Source: an uncultured Candidatus Saccharibacteria bacterium (GTDB lineage Bacteria; Patescibacteriota; Saccharimonadia; Saccharimonadales; Saccharimonadaceae). Taken from it: a stretch of 64,000 bases of DNA. The number at the start of each line of letters is the position of its first letter. Position 1 is the stretch's first letter. The notes beneath the pieces are model-generated. The model saw only the letters and a program-made list of their open reading frames with translations. It did not search any database and was not told the origin of the DNA. Below are positions 32,920 through 41,206 of this stretch, one piece after another. The stretch lies in the NCBI GenBank assembly GCA_946638615.1, contig CAMPBO010000001.1, positions 1 through 64,000 of the forward strand, read 5' to 3'. A program made the translations under genes and the position numbers.

Positions 32920-33780
32920 TTATAAAGAAGATGCAATAGATTTAATTTGTTTTTTAGTTAAGTCTCCAGAAGCAACTTTTATTGTATAGAGAACTCCTCC
33001 ATTTACCCAAGCCGCATCATTATCATTTACATAAATAGTAAGGCCTTGTTCTTTAATAACAGAATAATTTTCCCCGTAAGAAACTTTTATGTAATTATTC
33101 AACAGCGCGTCAGAATCCCAAGCAGATTTTTCTTCGGTAAGAGAAAACGTCGTCTTGTTTGATTGATTTTTGAAATTTAATGTTACTCGTCCCTCTTCGG
33201 ATGTGATACCAGATAACGTGTAATCGCGTGGTACATATCCTGGATACGATGCATCAAAACCAGTTTGTAGGGCGGCTACTTTTAAAGAAATATCAGGCAT
33301 ATTTAGGTTAACAAAATAAACAATCGCTAACAATGCTGCAACTGTGCAAGACAGTGCCAAGGCTATTCTTGGAAAACCAAAGTGAAGTTTAATATGCTTA
33401 GTTTTTTCGTTTGTTCTTTGAGACTGATTTGCTTCAGAAAGGGCTTTTTTAATGGCACGATCTTTTAGTTCTTTGGCAGAGAGTTTGTTTGCAGGTTGGG
33501 CAGTAGTCTGCATTTGCCGCATTTTCAATCTAGTATTCGTCATTTTTTGTAGAGGATGCGGAGAGACTTCGGCGGCCATCTTTTCGCTGTCGTTTTTCGG
33601 GATTACATCAGAAACTTGCTGTACAGCAAAATGCTTCACCTTGGAGCTTTTTTTGACAAGTAAAACATCTTCTGTATACATTTTTTCGGGTCGCCTTACG
33701 TATCGCCGATTTAGTGTGGTAGATGCTTTTACTCTTCGATGGGCATTAGTAGCCAGCTGGTCGCTATGTGATTTCTGCAT
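32920..33780 (-). CDS. Membrane protein with DUF4367-like extracellular domain
   Basis: The protein has 286 residues: a long, basic, disordered-looking cytoplasmic part (1 to about 145), one membrane helix at about 146-167 (IALALSCTVAALLAIVYFV), and a beta-rich outer domain with YPGYVPRDYTLSGI, which resembles DUF4367/MucB-type domains found in anti-sigma or lipoprotein-handling proteins. The start has GCGAGGTAA upstream. Its 3' end lies seven bases from that of gltX (convergent). Function unknown; envelope sensing is one possibility. Confidence 0.65.
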   Translation of the reverse strand: MQKSHSDQLATNAHRRVKASTTLNRRYVRRPEKMYTEDVLLVKKSSKVKHFAVQQVSDVIPKNDSEKMAAEVSPHPLQKMTNTRLKMRQMQTTAQPANKLSAKELKDRAIKKALSEANQSQRTNEKTKHIKLHFGFPRIALALSCTVAALLAIVYFVNLNMPDISLKVAALQTGFDASYPGYVPRDYTLSGITSEEGRVTLNFKNQSNKTTFSLTEEKSAWDSDALLNNYIKVSYGENYSVIKEQGLTIYVNDNDAAWVNGGVLYTIKVASGDLTKKQIKSIASSL

Positions 33781-33860
33781 TTTTACCTCGCTTATCCTTA
33801 ATTACATAATACTACCCATGGAATTAAAACGCAAGAGTTAAAATAAAGGTTTTTTTATGT

Positions 33861-33866
33861 TATAAT
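33861..33866 (+). promoter_or_regulatory. -10 element of the PEGA gene
   Basis: TGTTATAAT ending 11 bases before the ATG at 33878, predicting a leader of four or five bases at most. Confidence 0.6.
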
Positions 33867-33877
33867 ATACTTCAGCT

Positions 33878-35296
33878 ATGGACTTAGAACGAACTAAGCG
33901 GCACCAAAGCCTAAAAGTCATTATATCTGAGGCCGTCATGGTAATTTCGGTTATTTTAATGGTCACCATACTCGCTTTTGTTGTTTCGGGTTACTGGGTT
34001 AGTTCCGATTTTAAAATAGAGCGTCAAGGGCTATTACAGATTTCCTCTTTTCCGACTGGAGCCGACGTAAAGATCGACGGAGCTTCATCTTGGCTTCAAA
34101 GAACCAATACTTCTAAAGTGCTATCAAGTGGTGAACATAGTATTGTTTTGTCTAAGGAGAATTATGATACTTGGGAAAAAACCATCAATATTGCTGAAGG
34201 GTTGTTGTACCGCTTAAATTATCCACGTTTGTTTTTAAATAATCGTCAATCTGAAAATGTTTTTAAAATAACTGGTGTTACTGCAGCTTCAATATCTCAC
34301 AATCGTGAAATTATGTTGCTTTTAAATGATACCACTGAGTGGACATTAATAAATCTAAATAGTGATCTAATAGAAGCTAAAAAATTTGATGTCTCAAAGA
34401 TTTTCTCTACTGTCAGTTTAGCTAGCGAAGCCAAGGTCGGTTTATTCACGGGTAAGGTTTTACAGATGGATTGGGATAAAGATAATACGCATATATTGTT
34501 TAAAATCGACTCTGGCACGGGCTTTGAGTGGGTGTTAGTTGATATAAAAAATCCTTCAAATAGTATTAACCTAACTAGAAGCTTTGGTTATGATTTTGAT
34601 ACAGTAAAAATTATCAGCAACTCTTCGAGCACTCTTCTAGCAACTCAAAATGGTAATCTTCATAAAATTGACGCGTCAAATAAGTCTATATCTTCGGTTT
34701 TAGTAGAAGGCATTATTGATTTTTGGCAATACGATAGGGATATTGTAATATCTGCCATCAATGACGACGATACTATGACTGACGAGCTTTATTATATTGG
34801 TTCATTAAATCTCAACGATAACCAAATAATAAAATTAGCCTCTTCATCTATTCCCGCTAAAGTGGCTTTAGGTAGATTCTATGACAACAAATACATTGTA
34901 GTTCTTGCTGGCGATAAAGTAACAATCTATCAAAAAGATGATTTTATCGAGATGATTTCGTTTGAATTAGGTTTTGACCCAATATCCATTAAAATTGGTC
35001 AAGGCGGTGAATTCATTGTGCTTTCTCTTGATAACAAAGTCGCATCTATCGATATGGAGTCTCTCAAACTTTCAGAATGGCAAATCGAAGGTAACGCTCA
35101 ATTTGGTTGGCTTGACGGATATATGGTTTATTCTGTAGTTGATGGAAAATTAATAGTTTATGACTATGACGGGCTTAATCGCAGAATCCTTTCTAGCAAT
35201 GTTTCAGCTAGATTCCCGATAACTATTACAAATAATAAATGGCTATATTATTGCAGTGATGACAATTTAACTAGAGAATGGTTAATTCCCCGTTAG
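33878..35296 (+). CDS. PEGA-domain membrane protein with propeller-like region
   Basis: The protein has 472 residues: one membrane helix at about 15-42, then a PEGA domain (about 48-110: LLQISSFPTGADVKIDG...SGEHSIVLSKENYDTWEKTINI). The rest is a succession of four-stranded repeats with WD-like ends, suggesting a beta-propeller outside the cell. PEGA domains are associated with surface layers and envelope proteins. The 3' end overlaps the sortase gene tail-to-tail by 15 bases. No enzymatic motif is visible. Confidence 0.75.
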   Translation: MDLERTKRHQSLKVIISEAVMVISVILMVTILAFVVSGYWVSSDFKIERQGLLQISSFPTGADVKIDGASSWLQRTNTSKVLSSGEHSIVLSKENYDTWEKTINIAEGLLYRLNYPRLFLNNRQSENVFKITGVTAASISHNREIMLLLNDTTEWTLINLNSDLIEAKKFDVSKIFSTVSLASEAKVGLFTGKVLQMDWDKDNTHILFKIDSGTGFEWVLVDIKNPSNSINLTRSFGYDFDTVKIISNSSSTLLATQNGNLHKIDASNKSISSVLVEGIIDFWQYDRDIVISAINDDDTMTDELYYIGSLNLNDNQIIKLASSSIPAKVALGRFYDNKYIVVLAGDKVTIYQKDDFIEMISFELGFDPISIKIGQGGEFIVLSLDNKVASIDMESLKLSEWQIEGNAQFGWLDGYMVYSVVDGKLIVYDYDGLNRRILSSNVSARFPITITNNKWLYYCSDDNLTREWLIPR

Positions 35297-36499
35297 GAAA
35301 TTCCAAATTTTTTCAAAGAAAGAAGGTTCATTTGCAGGCAAATTCACTTCTTCATTTTGATCAATTGTAGGTAAATTTTCAGATCCAGAAGCGCCCTCAT
35401 AGCTTGGTGAAATTTGTTCTGCTGTCACAAGTAATCGGTATCTTGAAGTTCCAAGTGGCGTACAAGTTACGAGCGTGAGCAGGGGTTTATTTGTATCAAC
35501 AACAAGAGCTGCTACGTTTGAAGGGTCAACCACTTCTTTTCCAATTACGCGATAAGTGTACCTTACAGAGTTATAGTTTATATAAATTAAATCTCCATTT
35601 TCCAATCGTTCTAGTCCCGAAAAAATATATTTATAAGGGTTTGAGCTATAAATATCACCAGCAGAATGACCAGTAATTACTAGATTCCCGATTTCTCCTG
35701 GGTAGGCACTAGCTCCAGCAATACGATAATGCGCTACGCCACTGTTCATTGCTGACATTACATCTGCGAGAGAAATCCCAAACTTGATTGGTACATCTAC
35801 GTTTAATTTTGGAATAATTAATCGCGGGTCAGGTGAAACTGTCTGGGTGATAGTGGGATCAATCGCTTCGATTTCTGAAGCGGGGGCATTTCCTGGCGAA
35901 ACATAGGCCATGATTGGCGCAAAAATCAATCTATTATATTGCAAGAATAATATAATAAGTACTACAGCTACGCCAGCCAAAATTGGAATTAAATGTCGTT
36001 TGCGATGGGATTTCTTAGCATTTTCAGTAGCTTTTTTGCGAATTTTTCTTCTTAAATTTTCGCGAATTCCTCCATCGTTTTCGGAAGAATCATGCGCGCC
36101 TGTTTCAAATTTTACCCCTGTTTTGAGTGATAAACCAGTCTTTTTCTCAGTTTTTATGCTTGAGCTTGCTAGTGAATTCAAAATCTCTTCTTCTTCAGCT
36201 TTTTCTCTTGCGTCTTTTAAGCGTTCTTTTTCGATATAGTTCCTAGCTGCCTTTGAATAATATTCACTGTAGTATCTTTGGTAATAATCTTGCCAAGCTG
36301 AATGGTATTTTTTCCAAGATTCTGAACTGATTTTTTGGGTAATGGGTTCATCTTTTAATCTAGCATTGTTTTCGTTTTCAATGCGGGCATTTTTTTTGGC
36401 CGACTCAGCATAAGCAGCTAAGACTTTTTGCCTGGCTAATGCCGCCGCTGCTTGTCTTTGTAAATTGTTTGAAGATTGCCCACCATTTATTGAATCCAT
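35282..36499 (-). CDS. Sortase (class D/E-like transpeptidase)
   Basis: The protein has 405 residues. A long cytoplasmic N-terminal region (about 1-170), helical and rich in Lys, Glu and Tyr, is unusual; a membrane helix follows at about 173-192, then a sortase domain with catalytic His in LVITGHSAGD, Cys in TLVTCTPLG and Arg in SRYRLLV. Sortases attach proteins with an LPxTG-like motif to the wall or join pilin subunits. No substrate with a clear motif is seen in the window. The start at 36499 is six bases after the -10 box. Confidence 0.88.
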   Translation of the reverse strand: MDSINGGQSSNNLQRQAAAALARQKVLAAYAESAKKNARIENENNARLKDEPITQKISSESWKKYHSAWQDYYQRYYSEYYSKAARNYIEKERLKDAREKAEEEEILNSLASSSIKTEKKTGLSLKTGVKFETGAHDSSENDGGIRENLRRKIRKKATENAKKSHRKRHLIPILAGVAVVLIILFLQYNRLIFAPIMAYVSPGNAPASEIEAIDPTITQTVSPDPRLIIPKLNVDVPIKFGISLADVMSAMNSGVAHYRIAGASAYPGEIGNLVITGHSAGDIYSSNPYKYIFSGLERLENGDLIYINYNSVRYTYRVIGKEVVDPSNVAALVVDTNKPLLTLVTCTPLGTSRYRLLVTAEQISPSYEGASGSENLPTIDQNEEVNLPANEPSFFEKIWNFLTGN

Positions 36500-36505
36500 A
36501 GACAA

Positions 36506-36511
36506 ATTATA
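36506..36511 (-). promoter_or_regulatory. -10 element of the sortase gene, leaderless
   Basis: Minus-strand TGCTATAAT, TTGTCT, ATG at 36499. Confidence 0.7.
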
Positions 36512-36624
36512 GCATGTTTGTTAGTTTTGTGATAAAATATACATGACATAAACGGGGATGTCGTTCTAGTTGTTTCTCATTGATATATGTAGAAAGTATA
36601 GCGACAGAAGCTGTTTAGGATTTC

Positions 36625-36711
36625 GGGCGAGTGGCGGAACTGGTAGACGCGCTAGACTCAAAATCTGGTGACCGCAAGGTCGTGAGGGTTCGATTCCCTC
36701 CCCGCCCACCA
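36625..36711 (+). tRNA. tRNA-Leu (CAA)
   Basis: A class II tRNA with a long variable arm. Acceptor GGGCGAG/CCCGCCC (one A-C mismatch), D arm GCGG...CGC with GGTAGA, anticodon stem CTAGA/TCTGG with loop CTCAAAA (anticodon CAA, decodes UUG), variable arm GACCGCAAGGTC, T arm GAGGG TTCGATT CCCTC, and encoded CCA. Confidence 0.93.
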
Positions 36712-36720
36712 GAAATAAAA

Positions 36721-36739
36721 AAAGAGCCAGAGGCTCTTT
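36721..36739. terminator. Terminator between tRNA-Leu and metK
   Basis: AAAGAGCC and GGCTCTTT with a 3-base loop, followed by ATTTTATTT on the plus strand. On the minus strand it is just past the metK stop and TTTTTTTATT follows, so it probably serves both. Confidence 0.8.
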
Positions 36740-36742
36740 ATT

Positions 36743-37705
36743 TTATTTGTCCCAGTCAAATCCTTCACCGTAATGCCCGTAACGAGCGGTGGCTTCATAA
36801 ATTGGGCGTTTCAAATCCAAGAATTTAATGATTCCATTTGGTGTTAAGTCATAACCTTCGATTTCTTCAGCAACACCGTCAATGATTACAGTCTTTTCTA
36901 GAGGCTCAGCATAACCAATTGCGTAAGCTAGGCGCACCAATACTTCATGCGCATGGCGTTTACGGAGGTAGTCTACTGCGATGCGACGTGCCATGTATGC
37001 CGCTGAGCGATCCACCTTAGAAGGGTCTTTACCAGAATAGCAACCGCCACCAATTGCTACGCGTGGTCCATAATTATCTACAATAAGTTTGCGTCCAGTT
37101 AGACCGGTGTCGGCATCGAATCCGCCTTGGTTCCAGTCTCCAGCTGGATTGATATGGAGTTCTAATTTTCCAGTAAGGTTGTTCTTCTCAGCGAACTCTT
37201 GCACGAGCTTTTCAAGTTCATCATGCGGAACGTTTTGAAAACTTGCCACGATGGAGTCAATTGAGCCGTCTGGAGCAATCGTTATTTGTGTTTTACCATC
37301 ATAAGGATATTTTTCGTAAATAAATTGATTAAGTCTTCGTGCTAAAACCACTTCGCGCGGTAGCATTTCTGGTGTTTCGTCGCAGGCATATCCAATCATG
37401 ATTCCCTGGTCTCCCGCACCACCAGTGTCTACGCCAGCTGCAATTTCTGGTGATTGTTTAACAATTTTAGTGTGCACCTCAATATCGTCACCAGCAATAC
37501 GCTTAACTATTGCTGGGATATCAACATCGGCTGTGGATGTAATTTCACCAGTCACAAAAACCACGCCGTGCCCGCCACAGGTCTCGGCCGCTACGCGTGC
37601 ATTCGGATCTTTGGCAAAATATGCATCCAAAATAGCGTCGCTAATCTGGTCACAAAGTTTGTCTGGGTGTTTTGGAGAAACACTCTCCGCTGTTCTATAG
37701 AACAT
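36743..37705 (-). CDS. metK: S-adenosylmethionine synthetase
   Basis: MetK makes SAM from methionine and ATP. The 320-residue protein is clearly shorter than the roughly 384 of E. coli MetK; loops between strands are trimmed. Conserved parts: SPKHPDKLCDQISDAILD (His and Asp of the active site), GDQGIMIGYA, GGFDADTGLTGRKLIVDNYG, GGGCYSGKDPSKVDRSAAYMARRIA and the final YGHYGEGFDW. The start has AAAGGAAAG upstream. The SAM-I-type riboswitch in front includes the start codon region. Confidence 0.95.
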   Translation of the reverse strand: MFYRTAESVSPKHPDKLCDQISDAILDAYFAKDPNARVAAETCGGHGVVFVTGEITSTADVDIPAIVKRIAGDDIEVHTKIVKQSPEIAAGVDTGGAGDQGIMIGYACDETPEMLPREVVLARRLNQFIYEKYPYDGKTQITIAPDGSIDSIVASFQNVPHDELEKLVQEFAEKNNLTGKLELHINPAGDWNQGGFDADTGLTGRKLIVDNYGPRVAIGGGCYSGKDPSKVDRSAAYMARRIAVDYLRKRHAHEVLVRLAYAIGYAEPLEKTVIIDGVAEEIEGYDLTPNGIIKFLDLKRPIYEATARYGHYGEGFDWDK

Positions 37706-37796
37706 ATCTTTCCTTTCTGGTCGGATTTACCACCTTACTTTAAAAGCAGGTTGGCAGGAGGTCTTAGGGCCGCTCCCTCGCTCCTTCTTGATATTT
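37703..37796 (-). promoter_or_regulatory. SAM-I-type riboswitch controlling metK
   Basis: On the minus strand the leader contains the S-box core in order: ATCAAGAAGGAG, GAGGGAGCGGCCC, CTCCTGCCAACCTG and AAGGTGGTAAATCC. P1 can form between ATATC (37790-37794) and GATAT (37704-37708), P2 between AGGAG and CTCCT, and P3 between ACCT and AAGGT. The P4 stem of classical SAM-I seems missing. The 3' strand of P1 contains the AU of the metK start codon and lies just after the SD, so SAM binding should block translation. Confidence 0.85.
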
Positions 37797-37800
37797 GTGT

Positions 37801-37810
37801 TACTATTATA
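37801..37810. promoter_or_regulatory. Overlapping divergent -10 elements of metK and glycosyltransferase
   Basis: Plus strand: TACTAT (37801-37806) with extended TGT, six bases from the ATG at 37813. Minus strand: TATAAT (37805-37810), giving a start at about 37798, the 5' edge of the riboswitch. The two polymerases would compete for the same DNA. Confidence 0.6.
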
Positions 37811-37812
37811 AC

Positions 37813-39042
37813 ATGAAAGTTGCATTTTTTTCGGATTGCTATTTGGATCTAACTGGTGGCATAGTAAGCTCCATTAACGCTCAAAAGACTGCTCTTGAAG
37901 AGCTTGGTCATACTGTTTATGTTTTTAGCACTGGTTACCCAAAGTCGAAAAAAGATCTCCAAAAACTCGCTCAAAAAAATATCTTTCAAGTTCCCAGCTG
38001 TAAGTTATTTTTCTATAAATTAGCTCCAATTTCAAGACGTCCCAGAATTGTTGAAAGATGGCTTCTAAAAAAACATCCCGAAATTAAAGATTTTGATATT
38101 TTTTATATTCATTATGAGTCAGGGTGCTCAATTGCTGGGCTTCGGCTTGGTAAACAACTTAAGATTCCGATCGTTCAAGTAATGCACGGACGTGAAGATA
38201 TCGGAGAAACCAACATTATACCTTTTGGTTTTCGCACAGTAGTTGCTAAAGCTTTGAACTTGTTTCATTCTTTGTATCTTCCGCATACGATTAAGATTAA
38301 ACGGGACAATTATCTCGCAAACTCTTTAGCCAAAGCTGAGATGTGGACTCTTATGATTAATCACGCTAATTATGCCGACTTAGTCATTACCCCATCTAAG
38401 CATTTTCGTGATAAATTAGTTCATTATGGCGTCACCAAAAAAATTCAAGTTTTCCCTAATGGTTTTCCAGACGACAAGTTTCCGCTAAATCCTCCGACCA
38501 AAGAGTTGGGCCAAGATGAAATACTGAAAATTATTTGGCATTCTCGTGTTTCTGCCGAAAAACGCATGATGCCTTTTCTCCAAGCTCTCACTAAGGTTGA
38601 CAATAGATATCGTTTAGATGTTTATGGTGGTGGGGGTGATTTTTCCCGCGCCAAACGTTTTTCAAGAAAACATGATCTAAATGTTGTATTTCATGGGAAT
38701 ATTAAATTTAGTAGTCTTGCGCACGTTATTGCTAAGTCACATTTGGATGTCTTAGTTTCTTATAATTTTGACACTTTTGGCATGACTTTAATTGAAGCCG
38801 AAGCATATGGTGTGCCTGTCTTCTTTTGTGATCCTGATATGCAGGAAGTTGTTCCAAAAGGCAGTTTTATTATGAGTATAGATCCATCTCCCGATAAAAT
38901 GGCCGAAGCCTTAAATGATCTACTTGATCATCCTGAAAAAATTAAACAAATGTCTGAGGTGATGCTAAAAAATCGAGAAAGAGTCCTAATTAGCCACCGT
39001 ATTAAAGTTTTGATACAATACTTCCATGAGATACTTAGCTGA
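37813..39042 (+). CDS. GT4-family glycosyltransferase
   Basis: The protein has 409 residues and a GT-B fold: N-terminal VAFFSDCYLDLTGGIVSSINAQKTALEELGHTVYVF with the glycine turn, IVQVMHGR, a central VITPSKHFRD, and the C-terminal nucleotide-sugar site HSRVSAEKRMMPFLQAL, LDVYGGGGD, FDTFGMTLIEAEAYGVPVFFCD with the EX7E motif. This pattern matches bacterial glycosyltransferases that act on diacylglycerol or phosphatidylinositol. The next gene, a CDP-alcohol phosphatidyltransferase, overlaps it by 17 bases, supporting a role in glycolipid or phospholipid synthesis. The start at 37813 is chosen from the -10 box. Confidence 0.85.
   Translation: MKVAFFSDCYLDLTGGIVSSINAQKTALEELGHTVYVFSTGYPKSKKDLQKLAQKNIFQVPSCKLFFYKLAPISRRPRIVERWLLKKHPEIKDFDIFYIHYESGCSIAGLRLGKQLKIPIVQVMHGREDIGETNIIPFGFRTVVAKALNLFHSLYLPHTIKIKRDNYLANSLAKAEMWTLMINHANYADLVITPSKHFRDKLVHYGVTKKIQVFPNGFPDDKFPLNPPTKELGQDEILKIIWHSRVSAEKRMMPFLQALTKVDNRYRLDVYGGGGDFSRAKRFSRKHDLNVVFHGNIKFSSLAHVIAKSHLDVLVSYNFDTFGMTLIEAEAYGVPVFFCDPDMQEVVPKGSFIMSIDPSPDKMAEALNDLLDHPEKIKQMSEVMLKNRERVLISHRIKVLIQYFHEILS
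39014..39019 (+). promoter_or_regulatory. -10 element of the CDP-alcohol transferase gene, leaderless
   Basis: TGATACAAT, six bases, ATG at 39026. It lies inside the last codons of the glycosyltransferase gene. Confidence 0.5.
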
Positions 39043-39676
39043 TATTTTGACTTTATCTAGATTGCTTTTAGCAATCGTTTTATTATTTATAACTGGGCTC
39101 AATGGTTCACCTGAAGCCGCTTTTATTGTTTTTATCGTAGCAGAACTCACTGACATTTTTGATGGGACTTGCGCATATAAGTGGCCGTTTCCCAAAGAAA
39201 AGACCCCAAAATATCGTAAATACGCTGCTAAATTTGATATGTTTTCTGACGGGTTGCTTGCTGCCGCTCAAGTACTTTATCTAGCAATTAGAATAAATCC
39301 TATCATTGGTAGTCTTATTATTGTTTATTATCTAGTTACTTCTGGAATTGGTGATTTAATTATTTATGGTAAAATTCTTGGTCACCCCGATAATTGTACG
39401 AAGAGTTCACTTATTTATAAAAATTTCTCATTAGCTAAAAAAATTATTCTTATTCGCCGTCATCTATATACTATTTGCTTAGGAATTATTAGTATTTTAA
39501 TTCTTTTTGCAACTAGTTGGCCAGACTTAGTAAAATATGGATTCATTATTTTGGGCTGTGTGATTTTTGTTTTTGCTTGGATCTATTTAAACCAACGTCG
39601 TCATAATATTTCACGCGATGCACTTGAAATTGAGAAGAAACTTACTAAAAAATCGCAGCGACAGTCGCGGAAATAA
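39026..39676 (+). CDS. CDP-alcohol phosphatidyltransferase family protein
   Basis: A 216-residue membrane protein with about five or six helices. These enzymes transfer a phosphatidyl group from a CDP-alcohol to a second alcohol, making phospholipid head groups. The family motif DGxxAR...GxxxDxxxD appears as DIFDGTCAYKW...AAKFDMFSD: the four Asp are kept but Arg is replaced by Tyr, Gly by Ala, and about ten residues are inserted. The substrate cannot be told. The 3' end overlaps the minus-strand gene at 39645 by 32 bases. Confidence 0.75.
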   Translation: MRYLADILTLSRLLLAIVLLFITGLNGSPEAAFIVFIVAELTDIFDGTCAYKWPFPKEKTPKYRKYAAKFDMFSDGLLAAAQVLYLAIRINPIIGSLIIVYYLVTSGIGDLIIYGKILGHPDNCTKSSLIYKNFSLAKKIILIRRHLYTICLGIISILILFATSWPDLVKYGFIILGCVIFVFAWIYLNQRRHNISRDALEIEKKLTKKSQRQSRK

Positions 39677-40421
39677 AGTTGTCGGGATTATATAAATTCA
39701 TTGCTGCAATTTTAGCAGCTAATTCGCCTTGCCAAAGCATAATTGGTGTATAGTTAGAGCTTTCTGATGGCACGGATTTTATAATACCATTTTTTGCTAT
39801 TATTATTTGATTATTGTGAAGTGTAATGATGGAGACAGGATAGCTTAAAGTAAATTTATGCAAAGTTTCAATTACTTGGATTAATGATTGTGACAGGAAC
39901 AACATTTTAGGATAATAAATTGATCGAAAGAGTTTTTGGAGCTGTGCCATTGAGGCGAACAATATAATTTTGTCATTCATCAATAACTTTTCAGGCCTAT
40001 TACTAGTCACAATATCTACGGTATCACGAGTGAGCAGTAAAGGCTTTTCGGAATAACAACATGCGCTCCCCACAATTTTAGCGGTAATTGTGTTCTTAGA
40101 CAAATCACCTAGCATTAAGTTGTAATCGGCTGAATTTAGAACCTTTATCAGTTCGGTTTCGTTCGCAAAAGATCCAAAATCAGTAGAGCTAAGAAAGACA
40201 AAAATTGGTAGTTGTGGCAATTGTGTTTTCAAAACGTTTGGCAAAATAGTTTTTACTTCTTGTAGGGGGTATTTTTTGATTAAGAATTCTGAAATTTTAA
40301 TTTCAGTTTTAAAAGATTGGCCATTCCCGCCAATTACGTTAATCAAGCCTTGTTTTCTTTCTGGGATATTCCAGGTTAAATCTTCAATAGGCTTTTTCTC
40401 AATTTTTTCAAAATAATCCAT
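39645..40421 (-). CDS. Ribokinase-fold protein, possibly NAD(P)HX dehydratase-like
   Basis: The protein has 258 residues. The pattern LINVIGGNGQSFKTEIKISEFLI, ADYNLMLGDLSKN, PLLLTRDTVDIV and SIITLHNNQIIIAKNG follows the order of ADP-dependent NAD(P)H-hydrate dehydratase (NnrD) in the ribokinase superfamily. The diagnostic GTGD catalytic motif is not visible, so the protein may be inactive or divergent. Its ATG at 40421 overlaps the xth stop (TGATG), indicating translational coupling. Confidence in the family is low. Confidence 0.45.
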   Translation of the reverse strand: MDYFEKIEKKPIEDLTWNIPERKQGLINVIGGNGQSFKTEIKISEFLIKKYPLQEVKTILPNVLKTQLPQLPIFVFLSSTDFGSFANETELIKVLNSADYNLMLGDLSKNTITAKIVGSACCYSEKPLLLTRDTVDIVTSNRPEKLLMNDKIILFASMAQLQKLFRSIYYPKMLFLSQSLIQVIETLHKFTLSYPVSIITLHNNQIIIAKNGIIKSVPSESSNYTPIMLWQGELAAKIAAMNLYNPDNFISATVAAIF

Positions 40422-41206
40422 CAAAACTCCAATTCAATTGAAATCGGACAATGGTCAGATCCTAAGTAATTTTCATAAATTTCTGCTGATTTTAAATTAT
40501 CTTTCAAAAGACGAGAAATAAAGAAATAATCGATTCTCCAACCTACATTGTTTTCGCGAGCGTGCCCCCAATGGCTCCACCAGGTATAACGTATCTCGTT
40601 GGGATATAAAGCTCGAAAGGTATCGATGAACCCAGCTTTAATGTAATTTGTGATTCCTTGTCGTTCTTCGTCAGTAAAACCTGCGGAGTGATGGTTAGTC
40701 TTGGGTCTTGCGATATCAATTTCTTCGTGTGCCGCATTAAAGTCTCCACATACTACCACGGGTTTATTTTTTTCAAGCGCTTTTAAATATTTTAAGAATC
40801 CTGGATCCCACATTTTTTTACGAAGGGCCAATCGTCCCAACCCGTTTTTAGAATTCGGTGTATATACATTTACTAGATAAAATTTTTCAAACTCCGCCGT
40901 TAAAACTCGCCCCTCAGTTAGAGGATCACCAAATTGGTCGACAAAATCTTGTTGGGTTGGTAAGTTATTTCGCACCGAAAGTGGTTTAATTTTTGTAAAA
41001 ATCGCTGTTCCTGCATAGCCTGGTCTAGTAGCGGAGTTCCAAAGCTCTTCATATTCTGGCAAATCTATTTCTGCTTGTCCTTGTTTTGCTTTTGTTTCTT
41101 GTAAGCACAAAATAGTGGGTTTTTGTTCATTGATTAATTTTTGTAAGGCGCCTTTATTTATTATAGATCTTAATCCATTAACGTTCCAAGAAAAAATTCT
41201 ATACAT
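40421..41206 (-). CDS. xth: Exodeoxyribonuclease III (AP endonuclease)
   Basis: A Mg-dependent base-excision-repair nuclease. The 261-residue protein has FSWNVNGLRS, LCLQETKAK (catalytic Glu), VNVYTPNS, VCGDFNAAHEEIDIA (Asp/Asn), and the C-terminal WRIDYFFIS...SDHCPISIEL (Asp/His). The start at 41206 is supported by GAGAGGAAG and the conserved N terminus; the in-frame extension lies in smpB. It overlaps the smpB stop by eight bases. Confidence 0.93.
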   Translation of the reverse strand: MYRIFSWNVNGLRSIINKGALQKLINEQKPTILCLQETKAKQGQAEIDLPEYEELWNSATRPGYAGTAIFTKIKPLSVRNNLPTQQDFVDQFGDPLTEGRVLTAEFEKFYLVNVYTPNSKNGLGRLALRKKMWDPGFLKYLKALEKNKPVVVCGDFNAAHEEIDIARPKTNHHSAGFTDEERQGITNYIKAGFIDTFRALYPNEIRYTWWSHWGHARENNVGWRIDYFFISRLLKDNLKSAEIYENYLGSDHCPISIELEF

